Assembly (NCBI RefSeq): GCF_021432065.1
Contig: NZ_CP090365.1
Coordinates: 1,178,001-1,242,000, forward strand
Source of the DNA: Photobacterium sp. TLY01
GTDB lineage: Bacteria; Pseudomonadota; Gammaproteobacteria; Enterobacterales; Vibrionaceae
Direction: 5' to 3'
Length of the DNA: 64,000 nt
Of the stretch, positions 1 to 10,800 are shown piece after piece. The notes beneath the pieces were generated by a model that was given only the letters and a program-made list of their open reading frames with translations, did not search any database and had not been told where the DNA came from. Every line of letters starts with the position of its first letter. The stretch's first letter is position 1. Both the position numbers and the translations under genes were made by a program.

Positions 1-51
1 GGCAGACAATAATAAAGGTAAGGTGATCAATCCAATCTGGCGAAGTCTCAT
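1..51 (-). CDS. 5' end of an exported protein gene, last visible gene of the adhesin secretion operon (partial)
   Basis: Only 17 codons are in the window; the gene runs off the left edge. The peptide MRLRQIGLITLPLLLSA has a basic start and a hydrophobic core, which looks like a Sec or lipoprotein signal peptide. Its ATG shares the four bases ATGA with the stop of the TolC-like gene, so translation is probably coupled and the gene belongs to the same operon. In related LapA/BpfA loci this place is often held by an OmpA-family lipoprotein or a LapG-type periplasmic protease, but the visible part cannot decide between them. Confidence 0.6.
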   Translation of the reverse strand, partial: MRLRQIGLITLPLLLSA

Positions 52-1382
52 CCGCGTTTCTCCTTCTCTGTCTGCCATTCTTCAGGATGTTCTACGCGTA
101 ATGCATAAGTCAGAATCCCCATCGCATTGAACATGCGGTAAGCGGCCAGGGTGTGATCGTATGACGCATTGACATAGTTCTTTCTGGCAAGGAAGACTTC
201 CACCTTTGCGTCCAGCACATCAAGCAGGCTACGTCGCCCAACATTAAACTGCTGTACATAACCATCTTCTGCTGCTTTCGCGGCATCCACGTTCTGTTGC
301 AGCAGCTGTTTTTGTTTATCCAGCATGTTATAGGCATTCCACGCCAGTGTTGTTCCTTCGCGCACCTGACGTTCCGCTCTTAAACGGATTGATCTGGCTT
401 GCTCTGCGCGCCAGGCAGCCGATTCCACGCGGGCATTGGTGCTGCCACCGTTGAACAAATCATAATCCAGTGTCAGCATCACGCGGGCATCTTCCTCCGG
501 CCCTTCGACGCCCCCGATGTTGTCATTTTTGTTGCCATAGGCTTCCAGTTTCAGCTCAGGGTAATAGCCCCCTTTCTCACGCCTGACTTCTTCGCGAGCC
601 GCTTTGATATCCAGGATGGCTGCCTGGATCTCCGGATGATTTTCAACGGCCTGGTTGATCGCGATATCCAGATCAGGCGGCAACAAGCTGTAATCAAATA
701 CAGGCGTCACCAGTTCTTTGGTCGGCAGCCCGACCAGGCGCATAAACTGGGCTTCCTGATCGTACAGATTATTCTGGGCAGAAATCAGCGTAGATTTCGC
801 CGTAGCCACACGGGCAGCAATCTGAGCCAAGTCCGAGTTACTGCTCAGCCCTTTCTTTTTCCGGTCAAGAATATTGTTATAAATGGTTTCATGATCGATC
901 ACATTGCGTTTGCTTAACTCAAGAATTTGCTGAGATTTCAGGTACTCGAGATACACACGCACTACATCGAGTGCAACATTTTCTGCGTCGGCGATCAGTG
1001 TCAGTCGCTCAGACTCAGCCTCGTAGCCCAGGCGGTCAATATTGGCGGATGTTTTCATGCCATCAAAAATCAGCTGTGACACTTTTACGCCCATTTCAGT
1101 GCGTGTCAGTCCTCTGTCATCCGGCGCAATTTTATTCCCGCTGCTATAACGGGTTTCTTCATAGCCCGCCGCCGCGTAAAGATTAACCTGGGGCAAATAG
1201 AAGCCTTGCGCTTCGTCCTGATCTCTGACGACAGACTGAAATCTGGCATATTGTCCCAATACTTCCGGGCTGTAATCGATGGCCGCTGCAACCGATTCTT
1301 CCAGGGAAAGTGCATAAGCAGAGGATATTCCCATCGGGGTCAAGCCCAGCATACAAGTCATCAATAGTCGTTTGGATCGCAT
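48..1382 (-). CDS. TolC-family outer membrane channel of a type I secretion system
   Basis: This 444-residue protein has a signal peptide (about residues 1-24, ending at AYA) and the two-fold repeated, helix-rich layout of the TolC/LapE/AggA family. It would form the outer membrane and periplasmic tunnel through which the giant adhesin leaves the cell. It begins 23 bases after the stop of the membrane fusion protein gene, with a good Shine-Dalgarno (AGGATAGGTA before ATG), and overlaps the next gene by four bases. Operon context (adhesin, ABC exporter, HlyD-like protein, TolC-like protein) makes a dedicated role in adhesin export more likely than general drug efflux. The length is normal for the family. 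Confidence 0.93.
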   Translation of the reverse strand: MRSKRLLMTCMLGLTPMGISSAYALSLEESVAAAIDYSPEVLGQYARFQSVVRDQDEAQGFYLPQVNLYAAAGYEETRYSSGNKIAPDDRGLTRTEMGVKVSQLIFDGMKTSANIDRLGYEAESERLTLIADAENVALDVVRVYLEYLKSQQILELSKRNVIDHETIYNNILDRKKKGLSSNSDLAQIAARVATAKSTLISAQNNLYDQEAQFMRLVGLPTKELVTPVFDYSLLPPDLDIAINQAVENHPEIQAAILDIKAAREEVRREKGGYYPELKLEAYGNKNDNIGGVEGPEEDARVMLTLDYDLFNGGSTNARVESAAWRAEQARSIRLRAERQVREGTTLAWNAYNMLDKQKQLLQQNVDAAKAAEDGYVQQFNVGRRSLLDVLDAKVEVFLARKNYVNASYDHTLAAYRMFNAMGILTYALRVEHPEEWQTEKEKRG

Positions 1383-1405
1383 TACCTATCCTGTCCTTGT
1401 TGTTA

Positions 1406-2725
1406 TTAGGGTTCACGCAGAGCAACTTCTTTCGCTCTTAATAAAGGTTTAAGCCAGTAGCTCAGAACAGTTTTCTGGCCGGTCAATATATCAACGGCTG
1501 TTTGCATACCGGGTATGATCGTGAAAGGCTGCGCCTCTTCATTTGCATCAAGCCGGATATGCGCCCGGTAATAAGCATCCCCTTCTTCCGTTTGCAGTGC
1601 ATCAGCACTGACATAAATGACTTTGCCTTTCTGACCGCCATAAATCACAAAGTCATAAGCGGAAAATTTTACCGTCGCTTCGAGTCCCACGTGCACAAAG
1701 GCGATATCCTGAGGCGAAATTTTGGTTTCGACAATCAGACTGCTGTTATAAGGCACCAATTCCATCATGGGTTCTCCGGGACGAACAACGCCGCCAATCG
1801 AGCGGATCAACACATCTTTGACCGTGCCATCCACCGGGGATAAAATTTGTGTCCTTTTGAGCTGATCGGCCAGTGCCTGCTGGCTTTCATTCAGCTGAGC
1901 CAGCTTGGCCGAGACTTCGTTTAACTGGCCCTGTGCCTTGGAGCGAAAATCAAACGCGATCCCTCTGAAATCAACAATCGCTTCAGAATAAGTCGCTTTC
2001 TGCTTTTGTGCCAAAGTGTTGGCGCTGGCCAAATCACCCACCAGCTTGACATAGTCACGTCTCAGTTTAAGCAGCTCAACTTCGGCCACGGCACCGCTTG
2101 CCACAACATCCCTGAGCATTGAGATCTCTTTTTCGACAATTTCCAGACTGCGCTTGAGCGTCTGTATGGTGTTCTGAGTATCTCGGTATGCCTGATCCTG
2201 CTGATCAATACGAAACTTCGCCTGCTCCAGTTCAGAAGCAAGTTGTTCTAAACGCTCAGCATAGTTGGCTCTCGCATTCAGCTCAGCGGGTAAGCCCGGA
2301 TCAATGTCCAATGGCTGCTTATCGATGACAACTTGCTGACGCCAATCGTCTGCCTTTGGATTCACCTTCACACTCCCCAGCTCGGCTTTGAGTCGCTTTT
2401 CCTGAGCCAGTAAGCTCTGGACCTGCTGGCCGGCCTCCTGATAAGCAGCGCGAAAGCGGGTATCGTCCAAGATCATCAAAGGCTGGCCCTGACTCACCCG
2501 GTCGCCCTGACTCACTAATACCTGCCTGATAATGCCGCCTTCCAGGCTCTGAATCTTTTGTACCGATAATGTGGGAACCACTTTTCCTTCGCCTACGACC
2601 ACTTCATCCAGCTTGGCCCAACTGGCCCAAATCAGGGTGGCTGCACACAGCGCGACACACAGCCAAATCAGCTTACGTGACCGGTAAGCCTGACGATTGT
2701 TGGACCACATGATCTGACTACTCAT
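1406..2725 (-). CDS. lapC: HlyD/LapC-family membrane fusion protein of the adhesin exporter
   Basis: The 439-residue protein has one N-terminal membrane segment (about residues 19-37), followed by a lipoyl-like half motif (EGGIIRQVLVSQGDRV), a long coiled coil (about 85-290), the second half of the lipoyl/barrel region (ILSPVDGTVKDVLIRS) and a C-terminal beta domain. It would link the inner membrane ABC exporter to the TolC-like channel in the periplasm. Its start overlaps the exporter gene by 8 bases and is preceded by AGGGGGTCAGC, which fits coupled translation. The name lapC is by family and operon position; the substrate is taken to be the adjacent adhesin. Confidence 0.92.
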   Translation of the reverse strand: MSSQIMWSNNRQAYRSRKLIWLCVALCAATLIWASWAKLDEVVVGEGKVVPTLSVQKIQSLEGGIIRQVLVSQGDRVSQGQPLMILDDTRFRAAYQEAGQQVQSLLAQEKRLKAELGSVKVNPKADDWRQQVVIDKQPLDIDPGLPAELNARANYAERLEQLASELEQAKFRIDQQDQAYRDTQNTIQTLKRSLEIVEKEISMLRDVVASGAVAEVELLKLRRDYVKLVGDLASANTLAQKQKATYSEAIVDFRGIAFDFRSKAQGQLNEVSAKLAQLNESQQALADQLKRTQILSPVDGTVKDVLIRSIGGVVRPGEPMMELVPYNSSLIVETKISPQDIAFVHVGLEATVKFSAYDFVIYGGQKGKVIYVSADALQTEEGDAYYRAHIRLDANEEAQPFTIIPGMQTAVDILTGQKTVLSYWLKPLLRAKEVALREP

Positions 2726-4871
2726 GCTGACCCCCTTTCACGATGCTGACTGAACGAATCCGGCTGTTCTGCCTGCCTTCCTGACGGGACAGAATGTCCT
2801 GTGGCTTGCCATCGGCCACCAGCTTGCCTTTATCCAGCACCAAAATACGGTCACAAAGCGATAAAAATGACGGCTGATGAGAACAGATAACCATAGCAGT
2901 ACTTCTCGGCAGCCTTTGAATGCTCTGGAAAAGCTGTGCCGTTGCCTGTTTGTCTAACCCTGTGGTGGGTTCATCCATCAGTAAAAGAGAGGGATGGCGA
3001 TAAAATGCCCGGGCGATGGCCACAGCCTGTCTCTGTCCACCAGAGAGATGCCGGCCATTTTCACCCACCTGAGTTTCCAGTCCCTGCGCCAAACGCGGCA
3101 TATAAGCATTTAATCCGGAGAATTCAATCGCGTTTGCCAAACGTGTTTCATCGATGACGTCATGACCAAAGGTAATGTTTTCATAAACGGTACCGAAGAC
3201 AAATCCTGGCGTTTGTCCTACCCAACCTACGGCATCTCGTATCACGCTGGGTGGCCACAAATTGGCATCCAGTTGCTCGTAATACATTTGTCCATGTGTT
3301 GGTTGCAGTTGTCTGGCGATCAGCGCCATCAGTGTGGATTTACCTGACCCCGCATTACCGATGATGCCAATGCGTTCACCGGCTTTCACATTGAACGTCA
3401 GCGTTTCCAGGACATCCAGCTCTGAACCCGGGTAACGAAAACTCACGTTATCAAGGGCGAAACTGCCTTTAAATTCGCCGCGATCAATCACCTGATGCGG
3501 TGTTTCTTCCTGCGGTAAAGCCATAATCTGGTTCAGGCCCTCTATGGCCGAGCGGGTTTGCTGATAACGCAAAAGCAGCATAGAGAGCTGATTGACCGAT
3601 CCGGCCGCCCGGCCGCTTAACATCACGATGGCAATTAATCCGCCCATGCTCAGGTGACCTTCCGCAATTTGATATACACCCAGCGCAATCAGAAAGACGG
3701 TCACCAGTTGTTGGCTGCTCATAATCGAGTGCGAGACCAGGTTTGAATAATATCTCGACTGTGTCTGCCACTCAGACAAGGCAACCACTGTTTGTTCCCA
3801 GCGTTTTTGCACCAAACCTTCCGCATTATTCTGCTTGATTTCCGTCAGCGAATTCAGGTTGTCAAACAACTGGGCCTGTCGTTGCGTGGCGTAGCGGCCG
3901 GATTCTGTGAAAGTGTCGGCAATCTTATTTTTCATGACGGCACTCAACAGCAGCAAAGCCAACATAACAGTGACAGGCACAAACATCATGACCCCGCCCA
4001 GCCAGCCAATCAGCAATAAAAACAGAACAGTAAAAGGTAAATCAATCAATGCCACCAGGGTGATCGACGTAAAGAAATCTTTGACACTGTCAAACTCCTG
4101 CAGCTGGCGGGCAAACGCCCCCACCGACTGTGGCCTGTGCTCCAGCTGCATGCCCATGACCCGCTGGAACAATTGAGCCGACAATTTGTTATCCAGATAC
4201 CGGCTGGCCATATCCGTGACTGAGCTTCGTGCACTGCGCAGCAGCCAGTCGAACACAATCACCACCAGCACACCAACAGACAAGACCCAGAGCGTGTTAA
4301 ATGCCTGATTGGGAACAACCCGGTCGTACACATTCATCGTGAACAGCGGCATGACCAGCGCCAGTAAATTGATGACAACCGAAGCCACAAACATATCTCT
4401 GTACCAGGGGCGTACTTCCCTGAGTACGGCACGAAACCAATGCTGCGGCTTCGCTGGTTTCACATCATCGACCCGGCTGTCGCTTTGCGGCACGGCTGAC
4501 ACCTGCCAGATTTCCGGCTGTATCGCTTGCTGAACTTGCTCTTCTGACCAGTGCTGTTCTTCGGTGTTTTGTCCCGGGAAATGCACCCTGTATTGCCCCT
4601 GATCTTTCGCAATCAGAATCACGGGCAGGCCGGCTAACGAAGTCGCCACTGCAGGCAAGGTCGCCTGATCAAGAAGGCGTTTGTCTATAGCACCACTTTC
4701 CAGTTGTACCTGCGCCGCCGCACGTATAAATAGCGTTTCAGTCAGCAGGCCTTGCTCCAATGGCAGCCCTGATGTCACCTTCAATGGGTGGCAACGCAGA
4801 CCATAATGACGGCAGAACCAAAGCACCGTTTCCAGCCATTCATCTTTCAGCGGTTTATCCGACATCTTCAT
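2718..4871 (-). CDS. lapB: Type I secretion ABC exporter with degenerate C39-like domain (LapB type)
   Basis: The 717-residue protein has three parts: an N-terminal C39-like domain (about 1-140) without the catalytic Cys motif of true bacteriocin-processing peptidases, a membrane domain (about 155-440), and a nucleotide-binding domain with Walker A GNAGSGKST near residue 505, the signature LSGGQRQ and Walker B LLLMDEP. Exporters with an inactive C39-like domain bind RTX/adhesin substrates without cutting them. The gene starts two bases after the adhesin stop and overlaps lapC. It should power export of the 4254-residue adhesin across the inner membrane. A second Met two codons in (position 4865) could also be the start. 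Confidence 0.94.
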   Translation of the reverse strand: MKMSDKPLKDEWLETVLWFCRHYGLRCHPLKVTSGLPLEQGLLTETLFIRAAAQVQLESGAIDKRLLDQATLPAVATSLAGLPVILIAKDQGQYRVHFPGQNTEEQHWSEEQVQQAIQPEIWQVSAVPQSDSRVDDVKPAKPQHWFRAVLREVRPWYRDMFVASVVINLLALVMPLFTMNVYDRVVPNQAFNTLWVLSVGVLVVIVFDWLLRSARSSVTDMASRYLDNKLSAQLFQRVMGMQLEHRPQSVGAFARQLQEFDSVKDFFTSITLVALIDLPFTVLFLLLIGWLGGVMMFVPVTVMLALLLLSAVMKNKIADTFTESGRYATQRQAQLFDNLNSLTEIKQNNAEGLVQKRWEQTVVALSEWQTQSRYYSNLVSHSIMSSQQLVTVFLIALGVYQIAEGHLSMGGLIAIVMLSGRAAGSVNQLSMLLLRYQQTRSAIEGLNQIMALPQEETPHQVIDRGEFKGSFALDNVSFRYPGSELDVLETLTFNVKAGERIGIIGNAGSGKSTLMALIARQLQPTHGQMYYEQLDANLWPPSVIRDAVGWVGQTPGFVFGTVYENITFGHDVIDETRLANAIEFSGLNAYMPRLAQGLETQVGENGRHLSGGQRQAVAIARAFYRHPSLLLMDEPTTGLDKQATAQLFQSIQRLPRSTAMVICSHQPSFLSLCDRILVLDKGKLVADGKPQDILSRQEGRQNSRIRSVSIVKGGQHE

Positions 4872-4873
4872 GC

Positions 4874-7800
4874 TCAGCTATTTACAATTAAGTTTTGGTC
4901 ATCAATCATTTTCTGGAGCAATTCAGCTTCAGAAACCCCTGAGGCATTCCCACCGTAAAGATCATCACGAGAGACGTTATCCAGCACGATAATTTGCTCG
5001 ACCTGGCTTTCATCCGGTTTGACATGAATTTCAATGCCCGATGCAGTTTCTCCGAAATCAATCACCGCATCTGCCGACGCACCGTCGGTGATATTCAGCC
5101 CAGCCAGTATGCCACTTAAATCAATGGCATCGCTGTCAGCAGAATAGTCAAAGTTCATAATGGTATCCGTTGATGGGGAGCCAGCGGTTCCGCCGTCCAG
5201 GACAAAGCGATCCGCCTCGCTGGTTGCGGTAAAACTGTTATCACCGGGTTCTGTCAGGCTGACCTGGATATTTTGCGGCATGCCGGTGGCGGTATCGCCA
5301 CCAAGTGTCGCAGAAGGGGTTATCGACAACTCAAAGTCGCTGCTGCCACTGTAACCTCCGGCAATGCTCAGTCCGTCGACATCGCTCTGATCGATAATCC
5401 AGTCACTGCCTTGCTTTGTGCCTGCCGATAATGTCATGCCATCCGGTAATCCGGAAATGGTCAGTGTGCCTGCCTCATTCGCAGCAGGATTCATCAGCGC
5501 CAAAGATAAACCCAGCGGAATCTGGCCATTGGCTTCCGCAATGATGCTGGGGTACTCGACGGTCAGAACCGGTGTATCCACCACTGGCGTTATCGTGATC
5601 ACCATATCTTGTGTCGTTTCAGGCCCGTGATCGGTCACGTGGGCACCCAGAACCTGATTGCTGTCCACCGTTGAGGCCGTCAGCGTGATATTCAAATCGC
5701 CGAATGCATCACCGGCATAGAGCTCAAAACTGTCGACCTGGCTGGCCGGCACAATCAAAGTTGCTTGCATACTGCCATCGGCATTGAGCATAAAACGGGC
5801 AAACAGATCGCCAACTTTAATGCGATCAAGCCCAATCAGCGCGCTGGGATCAGAATCTGCATTCACTGTTACCGTCAGCGAAATAAATTCATCGCTGCTG
5901 GTTTCAGCGCTGGTGATATTTACCGGGACAGTGATTGGATCCCCTTCACTGCCCGACATCGAATCGGGCACGCCAAAGAACTGGGCATTGTCCCCCACCG
6001 GATTCACCCCAACCGTAAAATCTTCCGTGGTAAATTTCACATCTGTGGTGCCAATCTCCTGGGTCATCGCTTCGAGCGTCAGTGGCAGGTCACCACTGAA
6101 ATCCTGCGGTGGCAAGATGTAGATGCTCCCCAGTTGATCCGGTTGTACCTGCCAGGCCATGGTCGGTGTGCCGTTAAATGTGCCGCCGTCATAGCCATTG
6201 TTCGGTAACAGCACATATTCATCGCCCTGTTTCAGCACCAGTACCGCACCATCAGGTACGCCTTTAATGGACAAAGACAAGGTTTCAGATCCATCCGTAT
6301 CGATGAGAGAAGCGCTGAGGTTTGACAGCGCAATATAGCTGTCTTCATCACCGGTAACATCTTCTGCCGTTAATTGAGCCAGATCGGTAACGGGGGCAAC
6401 GTTAATCGTGATCGTGGCAGACTTGTCTGCGGTATCTGTGACGGCCACACCGGTTGCTTCATCGGTAATGTTTGCGGTCGCAGTGATCGTGATATCACCA
6501 CTGAAATGAGCGGGCGGCACTAAGGTGATTTCGTCCAGACGGGCGGGATCACTGACAAGCCAGACCCCATTCCCCTGATAGGATAACAACCCCGGATCAT
6601 CAGCAACCAGTTCACAACCAACAGGCAAAGTCAGGGTCAGTGAATTCACGGTTTCCTTCCCTTCGCTGGGGATCCCTTCTCCCTCGATACTCTGGCCGCT
6701 CTCAATACTGTCACCCAACACAAGCGCCAGATTAATATCCGCGGCAACATCTTCCTGCATGCTGGTGACATCAGACGTGAGCGTCATCTCATCCACGACC
6801 GGCTCAACCACGATGTTGATCTGCTGATTAGTCGTGACGCTGTCACCGTTACAGCCCGAGGTTTCAATCACAGCGATATTCAGAACCAGGTTGCCTGCCC
6901 AGTCTTCATCCAGGCCCACCACCTGCAGGGTGGCTAAACCTTCCGGTGGAATGGTATAGCCAATCACATTGCCTTGTTTATCGTATTCTGTAATGACGCC
7001 TTGCCCCTGAATCGTCACCCCTTCAGGTAAGCTTGAAGCATCAACAAAGAAGGAAAGCGCATTGTCGGGATCGCTGGCAACGTCCGGGTTCAGCAAACCG
7101 CTCAGATCAATCGGTTCACCTTCCTGGGTATGGACTGGCTGGCTGTTATCCTGAATGTCGTCCGGTGTCCCGACAGGATCACAGGTTCCGCCACCAGAGT
7201 GGCCGGTAATCTGTATATTCAGAGGCGTATCAATAAAGCGCGCATCTTGATCGTCAATCACACGGGCACTGACAATAATTTCAACAATACCCGTATCTGA
7301 GGCGCTGGAAATCGTGGCTTGCTGCAACAGCATGGCCGCCTGCTCTTGGAACGAGTCGCTGGTCAGCCCCGTGGCGGGAATGACCCAGTTTCCGTCTGCA
7401 TCCTGAGTCGCGCCATTAGGATGCTCGACAATAAAGTTGTAACCGGCAGGCATCTTAATCAGGATGTAATCCAGATATTCAGACCCATCCAGATCCGCAT
7501 CGACAAACCAGACGGAATCGGACAAATCGATCGGCCCGCCATCTGTGCTTTTCAGCACTTCAGTCGTTGATTCCAGACGGGTATCCAGTTCTACCCGGCC
7601 ATGAAACTGAACATCCACCTGTGCCTGAATCCATTTGACGTCTGTGTCTGAGGGATGATCTGGTGAGGTGTCTGTCACCTGATAAGACACAGGGAGCTTG
7701 AATGTACCGCTCAGATCTTCAGAGGCACGGACGGTTATCCGGCCACTTTGGAACAGCTCAGCCAGGCTCGCATCCGGATCAAGCGTACTGACATCCAGCC

Positions 7801-10800
7801 CGCCTTCCGGCACCTGAATCTCAACGCCATCAAAGTAAAGCGTCAGTTCCTCAGGAAGAGAATCAATCTTATATCCCGTCAGTGCTTCACTGCCATCCAC
7901 ATCCTGGCTGGGCACAGGTAACACGGTCACACTGGCTTCTCTGTCTTCGATGCCATCCGCCGTGAAAATGGTGCCATCCTGTTCATCAACCACAGGAGAC
8001 ACAGTGATATCCACCCCCAGATTAAACGTGCCTGAGTCCCCGTCCGGTTCTGTTGAAACCACCAGAATATCCAGGTGAATATCGCCGCTGAAATCCTGCG
8101 GGGCCTTGATATATGTATTCTGTAATTGTTCGCTGGTGATCTGGTACTGGATGCCGGTGTCGGGATCAACATTGGCGATTGGCAGCGTCAAGGGATTGCC
8201 TGCGCTATCAACCAGGGTAAACCCATCCGGCAGGTTGGTTAACAGCAAATTCAGCACTTCAGACTGATCGTCGTCTGAGGTACTGAGCATAAAATCAAGC
8301 GGGATCAAGCTGTCTTCAGCAAAAGGTGAAGTACCTGAAATCACCTGAGTGTCAGAGTCAAACTGCCAGTGGCCCTGCCCGCCATCTGTGACATCCGGGG
8401 CATCGACCACACCTTTGAGTTCAATATTGATGGTTTGGGTGCTGCTCTCTGCCGTCTGATGGATCGGATCCAACCCATCGGCTGTGGACTCAGTGGCGAT
8501 TGCTGTCACTTTGACTGACAAAGATTGAGTCACAGAGCTGATATCTTGCTTCGGAATGAGCCTGATCTGGCCTGCAGCCACTTCATCTGCAGAGACCACA
8601 TAGACGCCCGGTGACACTTCCTGCGCCGTACCGCCTTCAATTAACCAGCCATCCTGCACTTCGATACGATAAGAGAGGGTTTCTGAACCGTCCTTATCTG
8701 CCAGCTGACCCGTAATAATGTTATTCAGGTTAATGGCTTGATCTTCAAGCCCTTTATAATCCTGAACAGATAACTGGGGCGCATCGGCATCCGGACTGAC
8801 ATTCACTGTGACTTGATGGTTGATTTGTGCGGTTTTATCACTGCTGTCAGCAAACACATTGCCGCTCTCAGTGGCAATTGCGATGACGGTGAAGGTGAAA
8901 ACACCGGCCAGATTGGCATCGGCCCGAATGGTCATCTGCGACAACTGTGCCTGCGTATAGGCTTTTCCTTCCTGAACCACATTGCCGTTAAGCATCAGGG
9001 TAATGCCGTCAGGAATGCCACTCAGTTTGTAGCTCAAACTTTCTGAGCTGTCCTGATCCACCAGATTGGCTGTGATGTCCAGCGTGGGCGCATTGGGATC
9101 ATCTTCCACCAGATCATAAACGAAGGTGGACTCCGCCCATTCCGGGGCATCGGCGACAGGCAAAACGGAGACATCAAGCGTTGCATCAATGACTTTTGAG
9201 TCGTTATGAGTGCTGATGATTGCTGATATATCCAATGATATCTGAGTCGTGGTATCAGACTGATTGAAAGGCGGTAAATAAGTGAGATCTCCGGCGGGCT
9301 CTACCGCTCTTCCGTCACCGATTTGGGTTAACTGATCGCCATAGAGAACAATCACACCATCGACCGCCGTCAGCGCTTCGCCATTCAGATACAAGGTGCC
9401 GCCCTGAAGGGATGCCTCGCTGATTTGAATCGAAGTGACCTGCTCACCCTGATCGTTATCACCGGGTGTGACGACAATATGCAAAGCGCCGGTTTGGGTA
9501 TCTTCTACCGTTTCAGCATTCAATGTCCGGATACTGCCGGCGTTATCGCCCAGAGTCAGATTCGCAGTATTGGTTGCTTCATCGCCATCATGATCACGAA
9601 CCACATAGGTCAGATCATCAATGATGGTTGGATCCGTCTGCACCGCACCTTCTGTGGTCAGATCCAGCCGGCCATCCTTGTGCAAACGGAAAGAGCCATA
9701 GATTTCATTGTTTTCGGTATTGACCAGATTGACATCAAAATAATCAACCCCTTCGCTTGCGAAATTGTATTCCACGCCGTTATAGGTGAAACGGTTCAGT
9801 TCTCCGCCATCGGCGCCCAGACGAACATCGGTCAGCAAATTGGTTGAGAAGCTTTCGCCTTCAACCAGTTCCAGGGTACTGTCGGTGCCTTCCGGTACGG
9901 AATCCTGCACATTCACAGTCAGTGTCACGCTGTCGGACGTGTCACCATCCACATCAACCGCATGAACGTCAAAGTTGAGCGGCAGGTTGTTTTCTCCGTT
10001 ACCCGACGGATGATCCAGCGCGGAGACTAAAACAAACTCCGTTGTGCCATCGTTGTTGAGTTTAAGCCTGAATACCTCGTCACCTGAAGTCTGCGTTTTC
10101 GCGATGTACCAGCCATTGACATCTTTATCACTCAGCAACACAGCCTCGCCGCCACTTTGATAGCCCAGGGCATTGAAAGCATCCACATCCAGGACGATTT
10201 CAGCAATATCATCACTGCCTTTCGCGACAGATATCACAGGCGTTGCTGACACAATGCCCGCTTCTGTGCCATCACCCAGCAAGCCATCTTCATCCACAGA
10301 GATGGCGCCCGTCACCGACAACACCGGATCTTTACCATCAAAGACAGTCACTGTCGTATCCGCTTGTTGCTGCGTGCCATCACTGTCTGTGACAACCACA
10401 GGCAGCGTCAGATCAATCTGAGTATCTTCCTGACCTGAGTCACCGTGATCGATTGGCTTGTGCAGTGAGAAATCCAGATCCACGCTTGCTGTCGTACCTG
10501 AAGCTACCGAGATCGTTTCAGGCAAGGTCACCGTAAACACGCTTTGACCATTTGGCAGGATGGCATCGTAACTGCCATCACCATTATCGCGCCAGATCAG
10601 CGCTTCGTGGTCGTGGGTAACGGGCTGGCCGTTACTGTCCAGAACCGGATCGCCATTGTTCAGCTGGAGGCCGATTTTGACAATCGGATCCTTGTTCGCT
10701 GTAACCGTAAGCGACACTGTCGCATCGGCATCCAGTGCCGCTTCAACCTTAGGTAATTCTGTAACAGAGATGGCCCCGGAAGTAATGCCACCGGACTGGC